A stretch of DNA of 64,000 nucleotides from Halomicrobium salinisoli (GCF_020405185.1 NZ_CP084463.1:3307610-3371609), one strand, 5' to 3'; counted from the first letter of the stretch, positions 43,048 through 51,770 are shown. Notes: generated by a model not told the origin, from the sequence alone. Translations and numbers: made by a program.

Positions 43048-43977
43048 TCACTCGCCGGCCGCGTTGCGCCTCGCCCACGGGCTGAGAACTGCGTACACCG
43101 CCTCGGTCATGGGCACGTCGACGCCGTGCTCCGCGGCCCGCTCGAGGACGGCGCCGTGCAGCGCCTCCAGCTCCATCGGCTTGCCGTGGGTCATGTCGTA
43201 GTGCAGCGACGAATAGGAGTCCGGGTCGAGGTCCGCCGCGAACGACGTCCACTGCTCGCGGAGGTCGTAGGGCAGGTCCAGCCCCGAGGCCGCGGCGACC
43301 GAGATGACCTCCTCGATCAGGCGCTGGTACATCTCCCAGGCGGGCTCCGTCTCCCGGATCTCGCCCAGCGGGAGCCGCACCGTCGCTGTCATCCCGGCCT
43401 GGGCGCAGATCAGCGCCGCCTTCTCCCAGAGCTCGGACTCGACGTTCTCCGAGAGCGTCGCTTCCATGCCCGGCGCCGACTCGCACGTCGCGAGGAGGGC
43501 CTCGACCCGGTCGGACCGCTCGCCGTCCAGCTCCCCGAAGACGATCTCCGCGGGCCCGCCGGTGTGTTCGATCACGCCGGGCGACTCGATCGTCGAGAAG
43601 ATGTACGCGACGCCGCCCATCACGTGGTCTTCGCCTAGTTCCGCCGCCAGCTTGCCCTCGTTGTCCAGCCCGTTCTGCAGCGAGACGACGGCCGTGTCCT
43701 CGCCGACGAGGGGGCGGGCCTGCTCGGCGGCCGCCGCGGTGTCGAACGACTTGACGCAGAAGAGGACGTAGTCGCACGCGCCGACCTCCTCGGGGTCGTC
43801 GGTCGCGGGCAGGTCGAGTTCGAAGTCGCCGTCGACGCTCTCGACGCGGAGGCCGTCCTCGCGCAGCGCCGCCAGGTGGTCGCCGCGGGCGATCAGGTGG
43901 ACGTCCGCGCCGGCCTGGGCCAGTCGGCCGCCGAAGTACGCTCCGACGCCGCCGGCACCGAACACTGCGACCTTCAT
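43048..43977 (-). CDS. panE: 2-dehydropantoate 2-reductase (ketopantoate reductase)
   Basis: A 309-residue NADPH-dependent enzyme. MKVAVFGAGGVGAYFGGRLA is the dinucleotide-binding motif (GxGxxG), CVKSFDT follows, and VSLQNGLDNE and the C-terminal SLHYDMTHGKPMELEALHG, with the catalytic Lys and the substrate-binding Glu, are ketopantoate reductase signatures. It reduces ketopantoate to pantoate for CoA biosynthesis. In archaea a coupled pathway to CoA exists, in which coaD (at the left end of the window) acts late. Confidence 0.93.
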   Translation of the reverse strand: MKVAVFGAGGVGAYFGGRLAQAGADVHLIARGDHLAALREDGLRVESVDGDFELDLPATDDPEEVGACDYVLFCVKSFDTAAAAEQARPLVGEDTAVVSLQNGLDNEGKLAAELGEDHVMGGVAYIFSTIESPGVIEHTGGPAEIVFGELDGERSDRVEALLATCESAPGMEATLSENVESELWEKAALICAQAGMTATVRLPLGEIRETEPAWEMYQRLIEEVISVAAASGLDLPYDLREQWTSFAADLDPDSYSSLHYDMTHGKPMELEALHGAVLERAAEHGVDVPMTEAVYAVLSPWARRNAAGE

Positions 43978-44043
43978 GTCTGAATACCGCGTACGGGGAC
44001 TGTTAGCGCTTGCGGCGACGGGCCCCCGCTCCCGCCGAGTCGG

Positions 44044-44547
44044 TCACCCCAGAAACAGGCGGACGTCCTCGTCCGGGCCCTCGGGGATCCGCTCCGGCGG
44101 CTCCTCGAACCAGTCGACCTCGACCGCGCCCTCGTCGACAGTGTGGGGCTCGGCCGCGACGGGTTCGCCCGCGACGGGCGCCGCGCGGAAGACGACGGTG
44201 TGTGCGACGAACCGGTCGCCGTCTCCGCGGAACGTAGAGTGGTACGCTCGCTCCGGCCGCTCGACGCCGGGAGCGACGCCGAGCGTGTTCTCGACGACCC
44301 GGCGCGCGGCCGCCGCGTAGTCGCCGCCGGTCTCGACCGGGCCCGCGGGCAGCGTCCACCCGTCGCCGACGTTCATCAGCGGGACCGCACCGTCACGGTT
44401 CGGGACGCCGACCGCGACGTATCCGTCGAGCCCGGTCCAGTGGTCACGGAGGCGTCCGAACTCTTCCCGACTCGCGTCGACCGTGCGGTCCCGAACGTCG
44501 ACGTCGTCCCGTTCGCGGAGGGCCTCGGGGTCTGACAGGGACTCCAT
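44044..44547 (-). CDS. Nudix-like hydrolase with degenerate Nudix box
   Basis: A 167-residue protein with a Nudix beta-grasp: DGYVAVGVPNRDGAVPLMNVG then WTLPAGPVETGGDYAAAARRVVEN. The helix following the GPVETGG turn has RRVVEN instead of the canonical REUxEE glutamates, so metal binding, and perhaps catalysis, is doubtful. Proteins of this sort in haloarchaea are annotated as Nudix-fold without known substrate. It is divergent from the small membrane protein at 44680. Confidence 0.72.
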   Translation of the reverse strand: MESLSDPEALRERDDVDVRDRTVDASREEFGRLRDHWTGLDGYVAVGVPNRDGAVPLMNVGDGWTLPAGPVETGGDYAAAARRVVENTLGVAPGVERPERAYHSTFRGDGDRFVAHTVVFRAAPVAGEPVAAEPHTVDEGAVEVDWFEEPPERIPEGPDEDVRLFLG

Positions 44548-44679
44548 GCTCCGGGTGACGAGCGGCGATAGTGTAAAATTACCGACTATTTAGCTCTCGA
44601 TAGATGCCCCGTGCCGGCAGCGACGGCCCCGCCCGGTCGGACCGCAGTACTTACCTCGGTCCCGCTGCCGTCTCGTAGT

Positions 44680-44883
44680 ATGCTGGACAAACTCGGGATC
44701 GCCGGTGTCCTCGGCGTCCTGGTGATGCTCGGCGGCATCGTACTCGTCGCGTGGCAGAACCTGATCCTCGCCGCGGGCCTGGCCTTCGTCGTGGCCGGCC
44801 TGGGCCTGATCGTCTACGGCATGGTGACCAATCTCCTCTCTGCGTTCGGCCTCGGCGGTGGCGGCATGGGCGGGATGCCCTGA
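44680..44883 (+). CDS. Small membrane protein with Gly-Met tail
   Basis: A 67-residue protein with two membrane helices (GVLGVLVMLGGIVLVAW, LAAGLAFVVAGLGLIVYGMV) and a flexible tail GLGGGGMGGMP. A TATA-like TACTTACC lies about 30 nt before the ATG. It fits a family of short haloarchaeal membrane proteins; no role is known. Its stop lies 17 nt from the palindromic repeat that begins at 44901. Confidence 0.68.
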   Translation: MLDKLGIAGVLGVLVMLGGIVLVAWQNLILAAGLAFVVAGLGLIVYGMVTNLLSAFGLGGGGMGGMP

Positions 44884-44900
44884 CTCTGGCCGTCGGAACC

Positions 44901-44980
44901 ATACGGACTGGTGTAGTTCCTACCGGTACGACCGCCCGAACGAGGACGGCCGGCCGGAAAATAGCGACACCAGTCCGTAT
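44901..44980. repeat. Palindromic ~80-bp repeat, copy 1
   Basis: ATACGGACTGGTGT (44901-44914) and its exact complement ACACCAGTCCGTAT (44967-44980) form the ends. A GACCGCCCG-containing core is similar to the copy at 60006-60085. On the minus strand the arm reads GACTGATACGGACTGG: the repeat joins the stop codon of the J-domain-ferredoxin gene. It separates two convergent genes and could act as a bidirectional terminator. Confidence 0.8.
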
Positions 44981-45642
44981 CAGTCCCCGTGGGCCTGCTC
45001 GAACGGCCGCGGCGGCAACAGCAGGTCCTCCAGGTCGGGCAGGTGCTTGACGTTGTACAGCACCCGCACCTCGTCGGTCGTCGGCTCGCCGTTGCAGGAC
45101 AGGCTGAACCCCTCCTCGACCATCTCCTGCGGGAGGACGTGGTCGACGCGCATCGACAGGTCCCCCTCGACGACCAGCACGGCGCAGTTCGCACAGGCGC
45201 CGCCCCGGCAGGCGAAGGGCCAGGCGTGCTCGTGTCGCTCGGCCGCCTCCAGCAGCGACTCGTCGAACTCGGCCTCGAACTCGCCGTAGTCCGCCGCGCC
45301 GAGGCCGGCCGCCGCAGCCCTCTCGAAGAGGTCCGGGTCGTCGACCGACCAGCCGTAGTCGTCCAGCACCGCGTAGTTGAGGTACTCGACCGTCGCCCTG
45401 TCGGGTTCGTCCGGCTCCGGTTCCGGTGGTTCGGTGCCGTTCCGCCGGACCTCGTCGACGATCTCCTCGCCGCCGCCGTCGCCGTCGACGATCGCCTCGT
45501 AGGCGCTCCTGACGCGCTGGAACTCCTCGACGGTGCCGCCCTGGTCCGGGTGGGCTTCCTTGACCCGCTCCCGGTAGGCGTCTCTGACCGTCTGCTCGTC
45601 GGCGCCGGGGTCGACGTCGAGAATCTCGTGCGGGGACGCCAC
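44980..45642 (-). CDS. J-domain and [2Fe-2S] ferredoxin fusion protein
   Basis: A 220-residue protein. Residues 1-55 are a J domain (SPHEILDVDPGADEQTVRDAY, HPDQ motif), linked by an acidic stretch to a plant-type ferredoxin domain: CRGGACANCAVLVVEGD carries three of the cluster cysteines, with the fourth in FSLSCNGEP. The J domain would recruit Hsp70 (DnaK), the ferredoxin domain an electron. Such fusions are known in haloarchaea; their role is unclear and may be iron-sulfur assembly. Its stop codon is formed in the arm of the repeat at 44980. Confidence 0.88.
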   Translation of the reverse strand: MASPHEILDVDPGADEQTVRDAYRERVKEAHPDQGGTVEEFQRVRSAYEAIVDGDGGGEEIVDEVRRNGTEPPEPEPDEPDRATVEYLNYAVLDDYGWSVDDPDLFERAAAAGLGAADYGEFEAEFDESLLEAAERHEHAWPFACRGGACANCAVLVVEGDLSMRVDHVLPQEMVEEGFSLSCNGEPTTDEVRVLYNVKHLPDLEDLLLPPRPFEQAHGD

Positions 45643-45713
45643 GGGTGCGTGTAGTCGAATCGAGCGGTTAAGTATTCGCTTAGCGATCGCTCAACGAACT
45701 GCCAATCGCTCGC

Positions 45714-45827
45714 TCAATCGCTCTCCCCGCGCTCGCGTGTCGTTCGCTTCGCTCACTCCCGCTCGCGCATCCGGGAGACCGATTTCGTTCGCGCGGATGC
45801 GCTCACTCAATCGCTCTCCCCGCGCTC
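45714..45827. repeat. 21-bp direct duplication around a dispersed repeat
   Basis: TCAATCGCTCTCCCCGCGCTC occurs at 45714-45734 and again at 45807-45827; the second copy is the 3' end of the DUF460-like gene (its stop codon included). The intervening 72 bp begins with 35 bp of the dispersed CTCGCGTGTCGTTCGC repeat (45732-45766). The layout resembles insertion accompanied by duplication of the target. Confidence 0.75.
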
Positions 45828-47795
45828 CCCCGCGCGATGCTCGGAGATGATCTTGTCGACCATCTCGGCGTTGCGCTCACGGAGCCGCTCCTCGGCGCGT
45901 TCCTCCCAGTCCTCGATCGCGGTCTCGACCTCGCGCTCGCGGGCGACGGCGAGTTCGTCGACCTCCTGGACGGTGACCATGTCGGCGGGGGCGACGGGAA
46001 TCTCGTGCTCGAAGAGGATCTCGTCGGCCACGTCCGAGAGGCCCCCCGTCCGCAGCACCAGCCGCGGGTCCACGTCGGCGAGCCGCTGTGCGGTCGAGCG
46101 GCCGGCGCCGGAGGCGTCCCGGAACATGACGATGTCGTCCTCGATCAGGCCGAACCGCTCGTCGGCGTCACGGAGGTCGTCGGTGGTGAACTGGTCGACG
46201 ACCTTCACGGGGACCAGTCCCTCCTTCTTCTCGGAGACGTCGGCGAAGTTCGAGTGGTCGAGCTTCCACAGCGCCTTCAGGCGCTCGAGCTTCCCCTCCA
46301 GGTCCTCGCGGGCCTCGCGCTCGGCCTCGAGCTTCTCCGCCAGCTCCTCCTTTTTCCGCCGGAGCTTCGTGACCTCGCGGTCCTTGCGCACCTCGCGGCG
46401 CTGGTCGCTGCGGGCGCGGGCGAGTTCCGTCTCCTGCTCCTCGATGCGGCGGTCCTTCTCCTCGATGGTCTCCTCCAGGGTCTCGACGTGGTCCTGGAGG
46501 CGCTCGACCTGCGTCCGGAGGCGCTTGATCTCCTTCTCCTCGTCGGTGAGTTCGCGGGGCTCGTGCTCGCTGCCGCCGTCGTCCTCGTCGTCCTCGCCGT
46601 CGTCGGTGAGGTCGGACAGCACGGCCTCGACGGACTCCTCGCCGGCGACGACGCGGGCGGTCACCTCGCCGGTGTCGATCCGGGCGGGGACCTTGGCCGC
46701 GATCCGGTCGAACTGGTCCTCGTGGGCGTCGTAGGCCGACAGCGCCGCCGCCATGGCGTCGCGCTCGTGGTCGTTGTCGTAGGCCTCCTCGCGGGTCCGG
46801 TGTTGCTTCTCGTCGACCGGCAGGTCCGAGTCCGGGACCCAGCCGGCGGCGTCGAACGACCGGCGCAGTTTCTCGACGGTCTCGGGCATCGGCGTCACGT
46901 CCGCGGCGACGACGACGGGGCGGCCGCGCTCGACGATCCACTCCGTGACGCCGGCGGCGTCCACGGTTCTGGAGGAGAACGCCTCCAGCACGGACCCGTC
47001 GAGACCCACGAGGGCGACGGCCGTCGTCGTGCCCGGATCGACGCCGACGACGACGTGGTCCCGGCGCTTGGCCAGCGGGCGGAACTCGATGCCGTCCCGG
47101 CGCTCGCGCTCGATCTCGACGCGGACGTCGCCGTGGCGCCCGCGGGAGACCGGGATGTCCTCGGGGCGGGCCGCGACGGCGAAGACGGCGTTCGAGAAGC
47201 CGCCGTACTTCTCGGTGACGTCCTTCTCGTAGTCCAGGCCGGCGCCGTCGAGCTCGGACTCGACCTCGCGGGCGCGGCGCTTGACCGCGCCGTGGATCCG
47301 GCGGGTGTAGCGGTCCTCGGACCAGCCGCCACCGCCGCCCGTCGAGCGGCCCCGGGCGACCTTCACCGTCGTCGTGTCCGTGAAGGCCGACACCACCTGC
47401 CCCACGTTCGCGGCGGCGAGGCGGGCCGACGCCTCGGCCTCTTTCATGGGCTCTTTGCCGTAGGGCACGCCGTGGCGAGAGGCCACCCGCGACAGCGGCT
47501 CCGGCCGCTCCGCGCCGGTCACCTGGACGAGCCGGGTCCCGTCCGGCAGCCCGCCGAGGAAGTGGATCAGGGCGCCCTTGTCCTCGGCCAGCTCGTACAT
47601 GTTGTCCGTCGCGACGAGGCCCGGCCGCTCCTCGTCGATCCGGCGGCGGAGCTTCCGGTGGCTGACCACGTCCCGCTCGATCTCGTCCCCGTCGAAGACG
47701 ACCAGCGCGTAGGACGGAGCCTCACCCCGGACGTCGCCGCTCTGGACGTCCACCCCGAAGACGACGTCGTCGAGTGCGCCGGTGCGTGCGTTCAC
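45807..47795 (-). CDS. DUF460-type protein with RNase H-like fold and coiled coil
   Basis: A 662-residue protein. Residues about 1-100 form an acidic strand-helix domain (VVFGVDVQSGDVRGE; LVATDNMYEL), a YqgF/RuvC-like core with VVVGVDPGTTTAVALVGLDG (about residues 252-271) has the D-G-T pattern of RNase H-like nucleases. RERDAMAAALSAYDAHE has the late acidic position. About residues 400-520 are a long coiled coil (LRTQVERLQDHVETLEETI). DUF460 proteins are conserved in archaea and predicted to act on nucleic acids. GTG 47795 is chosen: the TATA-like TTATAGTC lies about 27 nt upstream. Confidence 0.8.
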   Translation of the reverse strand: MNARTGALDDVVFGVDVQSGDVRGEAPSYALVVFDGDEIERDVVSHRKLRRRIDEERPGLVATDNMYELAEDKGALIHFLGGLPDGTRLVQVTGAERPEPLSRVASRHGVPYGKEPMKEAEASARLAAANVGQVVSAFTDTTTVKVARGRSTGGGGGWSEDRYTRRIHGAVKRRAREVESELDGAGLDYEKDVTEKYGGFSNAVFAVAARPEDIPVSRGRHGDVRVEIERERRDGIEFRPLAKRRDHVVVGVDPGTTTAVALVGLDGSVLEAFSSRTVDAAGVTEWIVERGRPVVVAADVTPMPETVEKLRRSFDAAGWVPDSDLPVDEKQHRTREEAYDNDHERDAMAAALSAYDAHEDQFDRIAAKVPARIDTGEVTARVVAGEESVEAVLSDLTDDGEDDEDDGGSEHEPRELTDEEKEIKRLRTQVERLQDHVETLEETIEEKDRRIEEQETELARARSDQRREVRKDREVTKLRRKKEELAEKLEAEREAREDLEGKLERLKALWKLDHSNFADVSEKKEGLVPVKVVDQFTTDDLRDADERFGLIEDDIVMFRDASGAGRSTAQRLADVDPRLVLRTGGLSDVADEILFEHEIPVAPADMVTVQEVDELAVAREREVETAIEDWEERAEERLRERNAEMVDKIISEHRAGERGESD

Positions 47796-47865
47796 GCGTC
47801 CCCCTTGAGTGGCAGTGACTATAACCCCAACGCCGCCCGGGATAACCGAGTCACCGCGCGCGGTT

Positions 47866-48720
47866 TCAGTCCCCGAACGTCGTGACGGGGACTCCGCGTT
47901 CCTGCGCTTCCTCGACGACCGCCGCGACGCGCTCCGGCGGCACGGAGTCCCAGGCGCTGTGACCAGCGAGGATCCCGACGCCCTCGCGCTCGGCGACGGC
48001 GTCGAGGTACGTCTCCATCTCCGGCATCGTCGCGTGCGTCGTCTGGAGGTAGCACCGCCGCAGGTTCGTCCCCGGCGTCCCCGGCGGGTTCGGCAGCGAC
48101 CGGACGCCGGCGTTGGGCAGCGCGTCGTAGTGTTCGGCCGCAATCTCCCAGGCCCGCGAGTCGACGGCGTCGTAGGGGAAGACGAACGTCGTCGGGTCGT
48201 AGCCCAGTTCACCGAACTCATCGCGCACGCCGGCGATCTCGTCCCGCAGGAGCGCCTCGGTCGGCCGGAGGACGCTCTCGCCCGCGGCGAAGCCCCGATC
48301 GACCGGCTCCTCGGCCACGACGACGCCGTCGCCGCCCTCGCCCTCGGCGGTGTCCGCGACGCGGACCTCCTCACGTCCGTCTTCGCTCACCAGTTCCATC
48401 TCGTCGCCCGCGACGACGGCGTGGTCCTCGCCCGGTCCCACGTGGCCGTCGACGGGGATTTCGGTCTCGCCCGGCGTGACGTCCGCACGCAGGCGGTGCG
48501 GCTCGAGGTAGCGGTGCTTCCGGCCGTGGGCCGCCACCTCCCAGCCGTCGTCGGCGAGGGCGGCCAGCTGATCGGCGTCGAGGTAGTCGTCGCCGCCGAG
48601 CCACGAGGGCACCACGGCGAGGCAGGCCGGGACGCCGGCCTCGGCGAGCACGGGTCTGATCTGCTCGTAGTCGGCCGCGTAGCCGTCGTCGAAGACGAGC
48701 ACGAGCGAGGGTCCGTCCAT
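47866..48720 (-). CDS. Polysaccharide deacetylase family protein
   Basis: A 284-residue protein. LVFDDGYAADYEQIRPVL is the NodB-homology motif 1 (TFDDG-type with catalytic Asp-Asp) and VAAHGRKHRYL supplies the two His ligands (HxxxH). TTFVFPYDAVDSRAWEIA matches motif 3. These enzymes deacetylate N-acetylated glycans or act on related amides. An acidic insertion (about residues 80-140) between motifs 2 and 3 has no counterpart in small members. No signal peptide, so it would be cytosolic. It lies next to the DUF460-like gene in the same direction. Confidence 0.87.
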   Translation of the reverse strand: MDGPSLVLVFDDGYAADYEQIRPVLAEAGVPACLAVVPSWLGGDDYLDADQLAALADDGWEVAAHGRKHRYLEPHRLRADVTPGETEIPVDGHVGPGEDHAVVAGDEMELVSEDGREEVRVADTAEGEGGDGVVVAEEPVDRGFAAGESVLRPTEALLRDEIAGVRDEFGELGYDPTTFVFPYDAVDSRAWEIAAEHYDALPNAGVRSLPNPPGTPGTNLRRCYLQTTHATMPEMETYLDAVAEREGVGILAGHSAWDSVPPERVAAVVEEAQERGVPVTTFGD

Positions 48721-48774
48721 GGTCGGCGGTCCCGCGGGTCGCTCAAAAGCGTTGGCGTGGTCGCCGTGTCCTGC

Positions 48775-49146
48775 CTATTCGAGCGGCTCGACGAACTCTA
48801 CGGTGTACCCCTCGGGGTCCTCGACGAACGCCACGTAGGCGTCCGCGTCGTCGATGACGGTCGGTTCGGTCACGACCGACCCGCCCAGGTCGACCGCGTT
48901 CTCGACGGTCTCCTCGACGTCGTCGACCGTCAGCGCGACGTGGTCGACGTCGGCGCGCGAGGGCGCGATGGGGGTCGTCCGGTCGGGGTCGTGTTTGAAC
49001 TGCAGCTCTCCGTGTTCGCCGCCGACGTAGACGTTCTCCACGCCGTCCAGCGTGAACTCCCACTGTCGTTCGAGGCCGATGCCGGTGTAGAACTCGACCG
49101 CGCGGTCGACGTCCGATACCCACAGCGCGACGTGTGCGACGTCCAT
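48775..49146 (-). CDS. VOC-family (glyoxalase/dioxygenase fold) protein
   Basis: A 123-residue protein with two beta-alpha-beta-beta-beta units. VAHVALWVSDVDRAVEFYTGIGL opens unit 1 (His ligand); ELQFKHDPD holds a Glu; VDHVALTVDDVEETV opens unit 2 with the second His; GYTVEFVEPLE ends it with the second Glu. This His-Glu-His-Glu set is that of glyoxalase I and extradiol dioxygenases. It is probably a small metalloenzyme; the substrate is unknown. ATG 49146 starts MDVAHVAL. Confidence 0.85.
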   Translation of the reverse strand: MDVAHVALWVSDVDRAVEFYTGIGLERQWEFTLDGVENVYVGGEHGELQFKHDPDRTTPIAPSRADVDHVALTVDDVEETVENAVDLGGSVVTEPTVIDDADAYVAFVEDPEGYTVEFVEPLE

Positions 49147-49253
49147 GCGGCGGCGTTCGCGCCGCCGTCCCATCACAGTACCGACTTTGTTTACCCTCGC
49201 GGTCTCGGAAACCCGCCGTCGCTGTTATCCGCTCCTCCCGCGATGGTCTGCGC

Positions 49254-50225
49254 ATGGAGTACACGACGCTCGGCTCGACCGGCATCGAGGTCTCGAAGAT
49301 CTGTCTGGGCTGTATGAGCTTCGGCAGCGGGAACGAGTGGATGCTCGACCGCGAGGAGAGCGAGGCCCTGATCGAGCGGGCCCTCGAGCTCGGGATCAAC
49401 TTCTTCGACACGGCCAACGTCTACTCGACGGGCGAGAGCGAGGCGATCCTGGGCGAGGTCCTCGCGGAGTACGACCGCGACGAGCAGGTCGTCGCCACCA
49501 AGGTCTACGGCGAGATGGGTGACGACCCGAACAGACAGGGCCTCTCGCGGAAGGCCATCGAGCAGGAACTGGAGCACTCGCTGGACCGCCTCGGCATGGA
49601 CACCGTCGACCTCTACCAGATCCACCGCTGGGACTACGACACGCCCATCGAGACGACGCTGCGCGCGCTGGACGACGCCGTCCGCCGCGGCGAGGTTCGC
49701 CACATCGGGGCCTCCTCGATGTACGCCCACCAGTTCCAGGAGGCGCTGCACGTCAGCGAGCGCGAGGACCTCGCTTCCTTCGAGACGATGCAGAGCCTCT
49801 ACCACCTGACTTACCGCGAGGAGGAGCGCGAGATGTACCCCGTCTGCGAGAAGGAAGACGTGGGGATCATTCCCTGGAGCCCCCTCGGTGCCGGCTATCT
49901 CACCCGCCCGCACGAGGCGTTCGAGGGCACGACGCGGGGCGAGCACGAGAAGGGTGAGATCGGCCTGCCCTACGACGAGGGCCCCGGAAGCCAGGAGATC
50001 AACGAGCGCGTCCAGGAACTCGCCGCCGACAAGGGGGTCTCCATGGCGCAGATCGCGCTCGCCTGGCACTTCCACAACGACTACACCGACGCGCCGATCC
50101 TGGGTACCTCGAGCATCGAACATCTGGAGGACGCCGTCGAGGCGCTGGAGATCGACCTCTCCGACTCGGACATGGAGTACCTGGCGGAGCCGTACCATCC
50201 GGTGCCGATCTACGGGTTCGAGTAG
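49254..50225 (+). CDS. Aldo/keto reductase
   Basis: A 323-residue NADPH-dependent reductase with the (beta/alpha)8 fold. MEYTTLGSTGIEVSKICLGCMSFG is its N-terminus; FFDTANVYSTGESEAILG has the catalytic Asp and Tyr; VVATKVYG has the catalytic Lys; YQIHRWDYDTPIETT has the catalytic His. The C-terminus is GTSSIEHLEDAVEAL, a cofactor-binding stretch. It belongs to the AKR7/13-like oxidoreductases and reduces aldehydes. A terminator hairpin follows its stop. Confidence 0.93.
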   Translation: MEYTTLGSTGIEVSKICLGCMSFGSGNEWMLDREESEALIERALELGINFFDTANVYSTGESEAILGEVLAEYDRDEQVVATKVYGEMGDDPNRQGLSRKAIEQELEHSLDRLGMDTVDLYQIHRWDYDTPIETTLRALDDAVRRGEVRHIGASSMYAHQFQEALHVSEREDLASFETMQSLYHLTYREEEREMYPVCEKEDVGIIPWSPLGAGYLTRPHEAFEGTTRGEHEKGEIGLPYDEGPGSQEINERVQELAADKGVSMAQIALAWHFHNDYTDAPILGTSSIEHLEDAVEALEIDLSDSDMEYLAEPYHPVPIYGFE

Positions 50226-50254
50226 CGAGGGTGTGAGCGTAGCGAACACCCTCG
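50226..50254 (+). terminator. Hairpin after the aldo/keto reductase gene
   Basis: CGAGGGTGT (50226-50234) pairs perfectly with ACACCCTCG (50246-50254), closing the 11-nt loop GAGCGTAGCGA. It directly follows the stop codon (50223-50225), so a 3'-end or terminator role is likely, although no T run follows. Its loop is the one conserved in the hairpin family described in the findings. Confidence 0.6.
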
Positions 50255-50327
50255 AGAGCGAGCGGGAGCGAACGGCAGTCGATTGCGACCCACCACTGAT
50301 TTGCCACGCCCGCCCGGACCCCGTCAC

Positions 50328-50591
50328 ATGATCTCCGTCGGAAAGAACGTGCTCCTCGACGCCCTCGCGGACTACTTCGTCAGGGAGTACGAGGACGCCG
50401 TCGTCTACGCCGACTACGAGCAGGAGACGGTCCTCCACGAGGGCGAACTCCGGGTGCTCCCCAACGGGTGGGTAGAGCTCCCGACCGGGCGACTGCTCTC
50501 GCCCGACGCCGTCCACCACGTCGATCCCCGGCCTGATCCTCCCGAGGACGACGACCGGGACGACGCGCCCGATTCACCGAGATTTACGTAG
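50328..50591 (+). CDS. Small haloarchaeal protein, unknown function (87 aa)
   Basis: A soluble acidic protein of 87 residues. GKNVLLDALADYFVREYEDAVVYADY is a clear amphipathic helix, then TVLHEGELRVLPNGWVELPTGRLLSPDAV is a strand-rich part, and an acidic disordered tail ends it. ATG 50328 is the only start that keeps the first helix intact. No family is recognised. Confidence 0.6.
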   Translation: MISVGKNVLLDALADYFVREYEDAVVYADYEQETVLHEGELRVLPNGWVELPTGRLLSPDAVHHVDPRPDPPEDDDRDDAPDSPRFT

Positions 50592-50612
50592 TCTCGCGTA
50601 CACGTCGCAGGT

Positions 50613-51053
50613 ATGCGATCCCCGTCCCTTCGGACCCTCCTCCCGGCCGACGACCGCTGGCGATCCGCGGTGGTCGGCGTCGTCCTCTCCGTCCCGGTGA
50701 CCGCCGCGCTCGAGGGACTGTCCTGGGACGCGGTGCTGATCGGCCCGATGCTCTTCGGCGGGTTCGTCGCCGGCTACCTCTGTGACAGCGAGCAGACGAA
50801 ACCGGGAGCGGTCGGCGTCCGCGCGGGCCTCGTCGGCGTCGCCCCGGTGGGGGTGGCCACGCTCTACTGGGTCTTTCGGGTCCGCGACGGGCTGTCGACG
50901 CCGACGGAGACCGTCGCCTACGTGGCGTTTGCCGTCGTCAGCATCGCGTTTGTCGCTTCCTACGCCGTGGCCTTCGGCGCGATCGGTGCGCTGCTCGGCA
51001 ACCGACTGATCCGAGCGACCCTGCGGCTCCGCGAGTGGGCGGCCGCGCGCTGA
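50613..51053 (+). CDS. Four-helix membrane protein (DUF5518-like)
   Basis: A 146-residue protein with four hydrophobic helices (AVVGVVLSVPVTAALEGL, GPMLFGGFVAGYL, GLVGVAPVGVATLYWVF, AYVAFAVVSIAFVASYAVAFGAIGALLG). The GGFVAGYLCDSEQTKPGAVGVRAGLVG core resembles the haloarchaeal membrane family called DUF5518, whose role is unknown. It is encoded 21 nt after the preceding gene's stop and probably shares its transcript. Confidence 0.68.
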   Translation: MRSPSLRTLLPADDRWRSAVVGVVLSVPVTAALEGLSWDAVLIGPMLFGGFVAGYLCDSEQTKPGAVGVRAGLVGVAPVGVATLYWVFRVRDGLSTPTETVAYVAFAVVSIAFVASYAVAFGAIGALLGNRLIRATLRLREWAAAR

Positions 51054-51077
51054 CGAGCGCGGCCGTCGGCGGCGCCG

Positions 51078-51770
51078 TCACCCCGGCCGCGCCTCGATGC
51101 CCGTGATGATCCCCAGCGCCGCCGACCAGGCGCGCTCCACCTGCAGATCGGACTCTGCGACGACGGCGAGCGGCTCCTGGTTCCACCGGCAGGCGTGCTT
51201 CTCGAAGTGGGCGTCGGCGCGCCAGTCCTGGAAGCGGGCGACGAGGTCGGCGTCGCTGCGGCCGTGTTCGAGCAGGAGGACGTGACCGTCGGGGTCGCAG
51301 ACGCGGCCCATCTCGTTCAGGGCCGCGACGGGGTCGGGGAACGTGCACGTCGACAGCGACGAGATGACAGCGTCGAAGCCGTCGTCCGGGAAGTCGAGGT
51401 TCTGGGCGTCCATCTCGCGCACCTCGCCGTCGCGGCCGATCCGGTCGAGTTCGGCCCTGGCCTCGCGCAGCATGTCCGGGCTGACGTCGATCCCGACGTA
51501 CTCCGCCGACGGGGGGACGTAGCGGGCGTTCGTCGCCATCCCGCAGGCGACGTCGAGCACGCGGCCGGTGGCCCGCGCGAACGCCCGGCGTCGATAGCGG
51601 CCCGTGAACAGCCGGTTGAGCCGGTCCGTCCGCGCCAGCATGTCGATCTGGTCGGCGTAGACGTCCCGTATCTCTTCGACCGTCTTCGCGCGGCCGGACG
51701 CGCCCGGCCGCAGCGGGGGGCCCTCCGGGGGAGCGGCGGTCGCGTCGGTTTCGTGATCGGAGCTCGCCAT
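51078..51770 (-). CDS. Class I SAM-dependent methyltransferase
   Basis: A 230-residue enzyme. VLDVACGMATNARYV is the SAM-binding motif I (E/DxGxGxG form), VGIDVSPDMLREA is motif post-I, VREMDAQNLDFPDDGFDAVISS motif II, and VCDPDGHVLLLEHG motif III. The fold fits small-molecule or quinone methyltransferases (UbiE-like). The ATG at 51770 is chosen: the TATA-like GTATAAAG (minus strand, about 51829-51836) would set the transcription start near 51806, downstream of a possible ATG at 51818. Confidence 0.87.
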   Translation of the reverse strand: MASSDHETDATAAPPEGPPLRPGASGRAKTVEEIRDVYADQIDMLARTDRLNRLFTGRYRRRAFARATGRVLDVACGMATNARYVPPSAEYVGIDVSPDMLREARAELDRIGRDGEVREMDAQNLDFPDDGFDAVISSLSTCTFPDPVAALNEMGRVCDPDGHVLLLEHGRSDADLVARFQDWRADAHFEKHACRWNQEPLAVVAESDLQVERAWSAALGIITGIEARPG

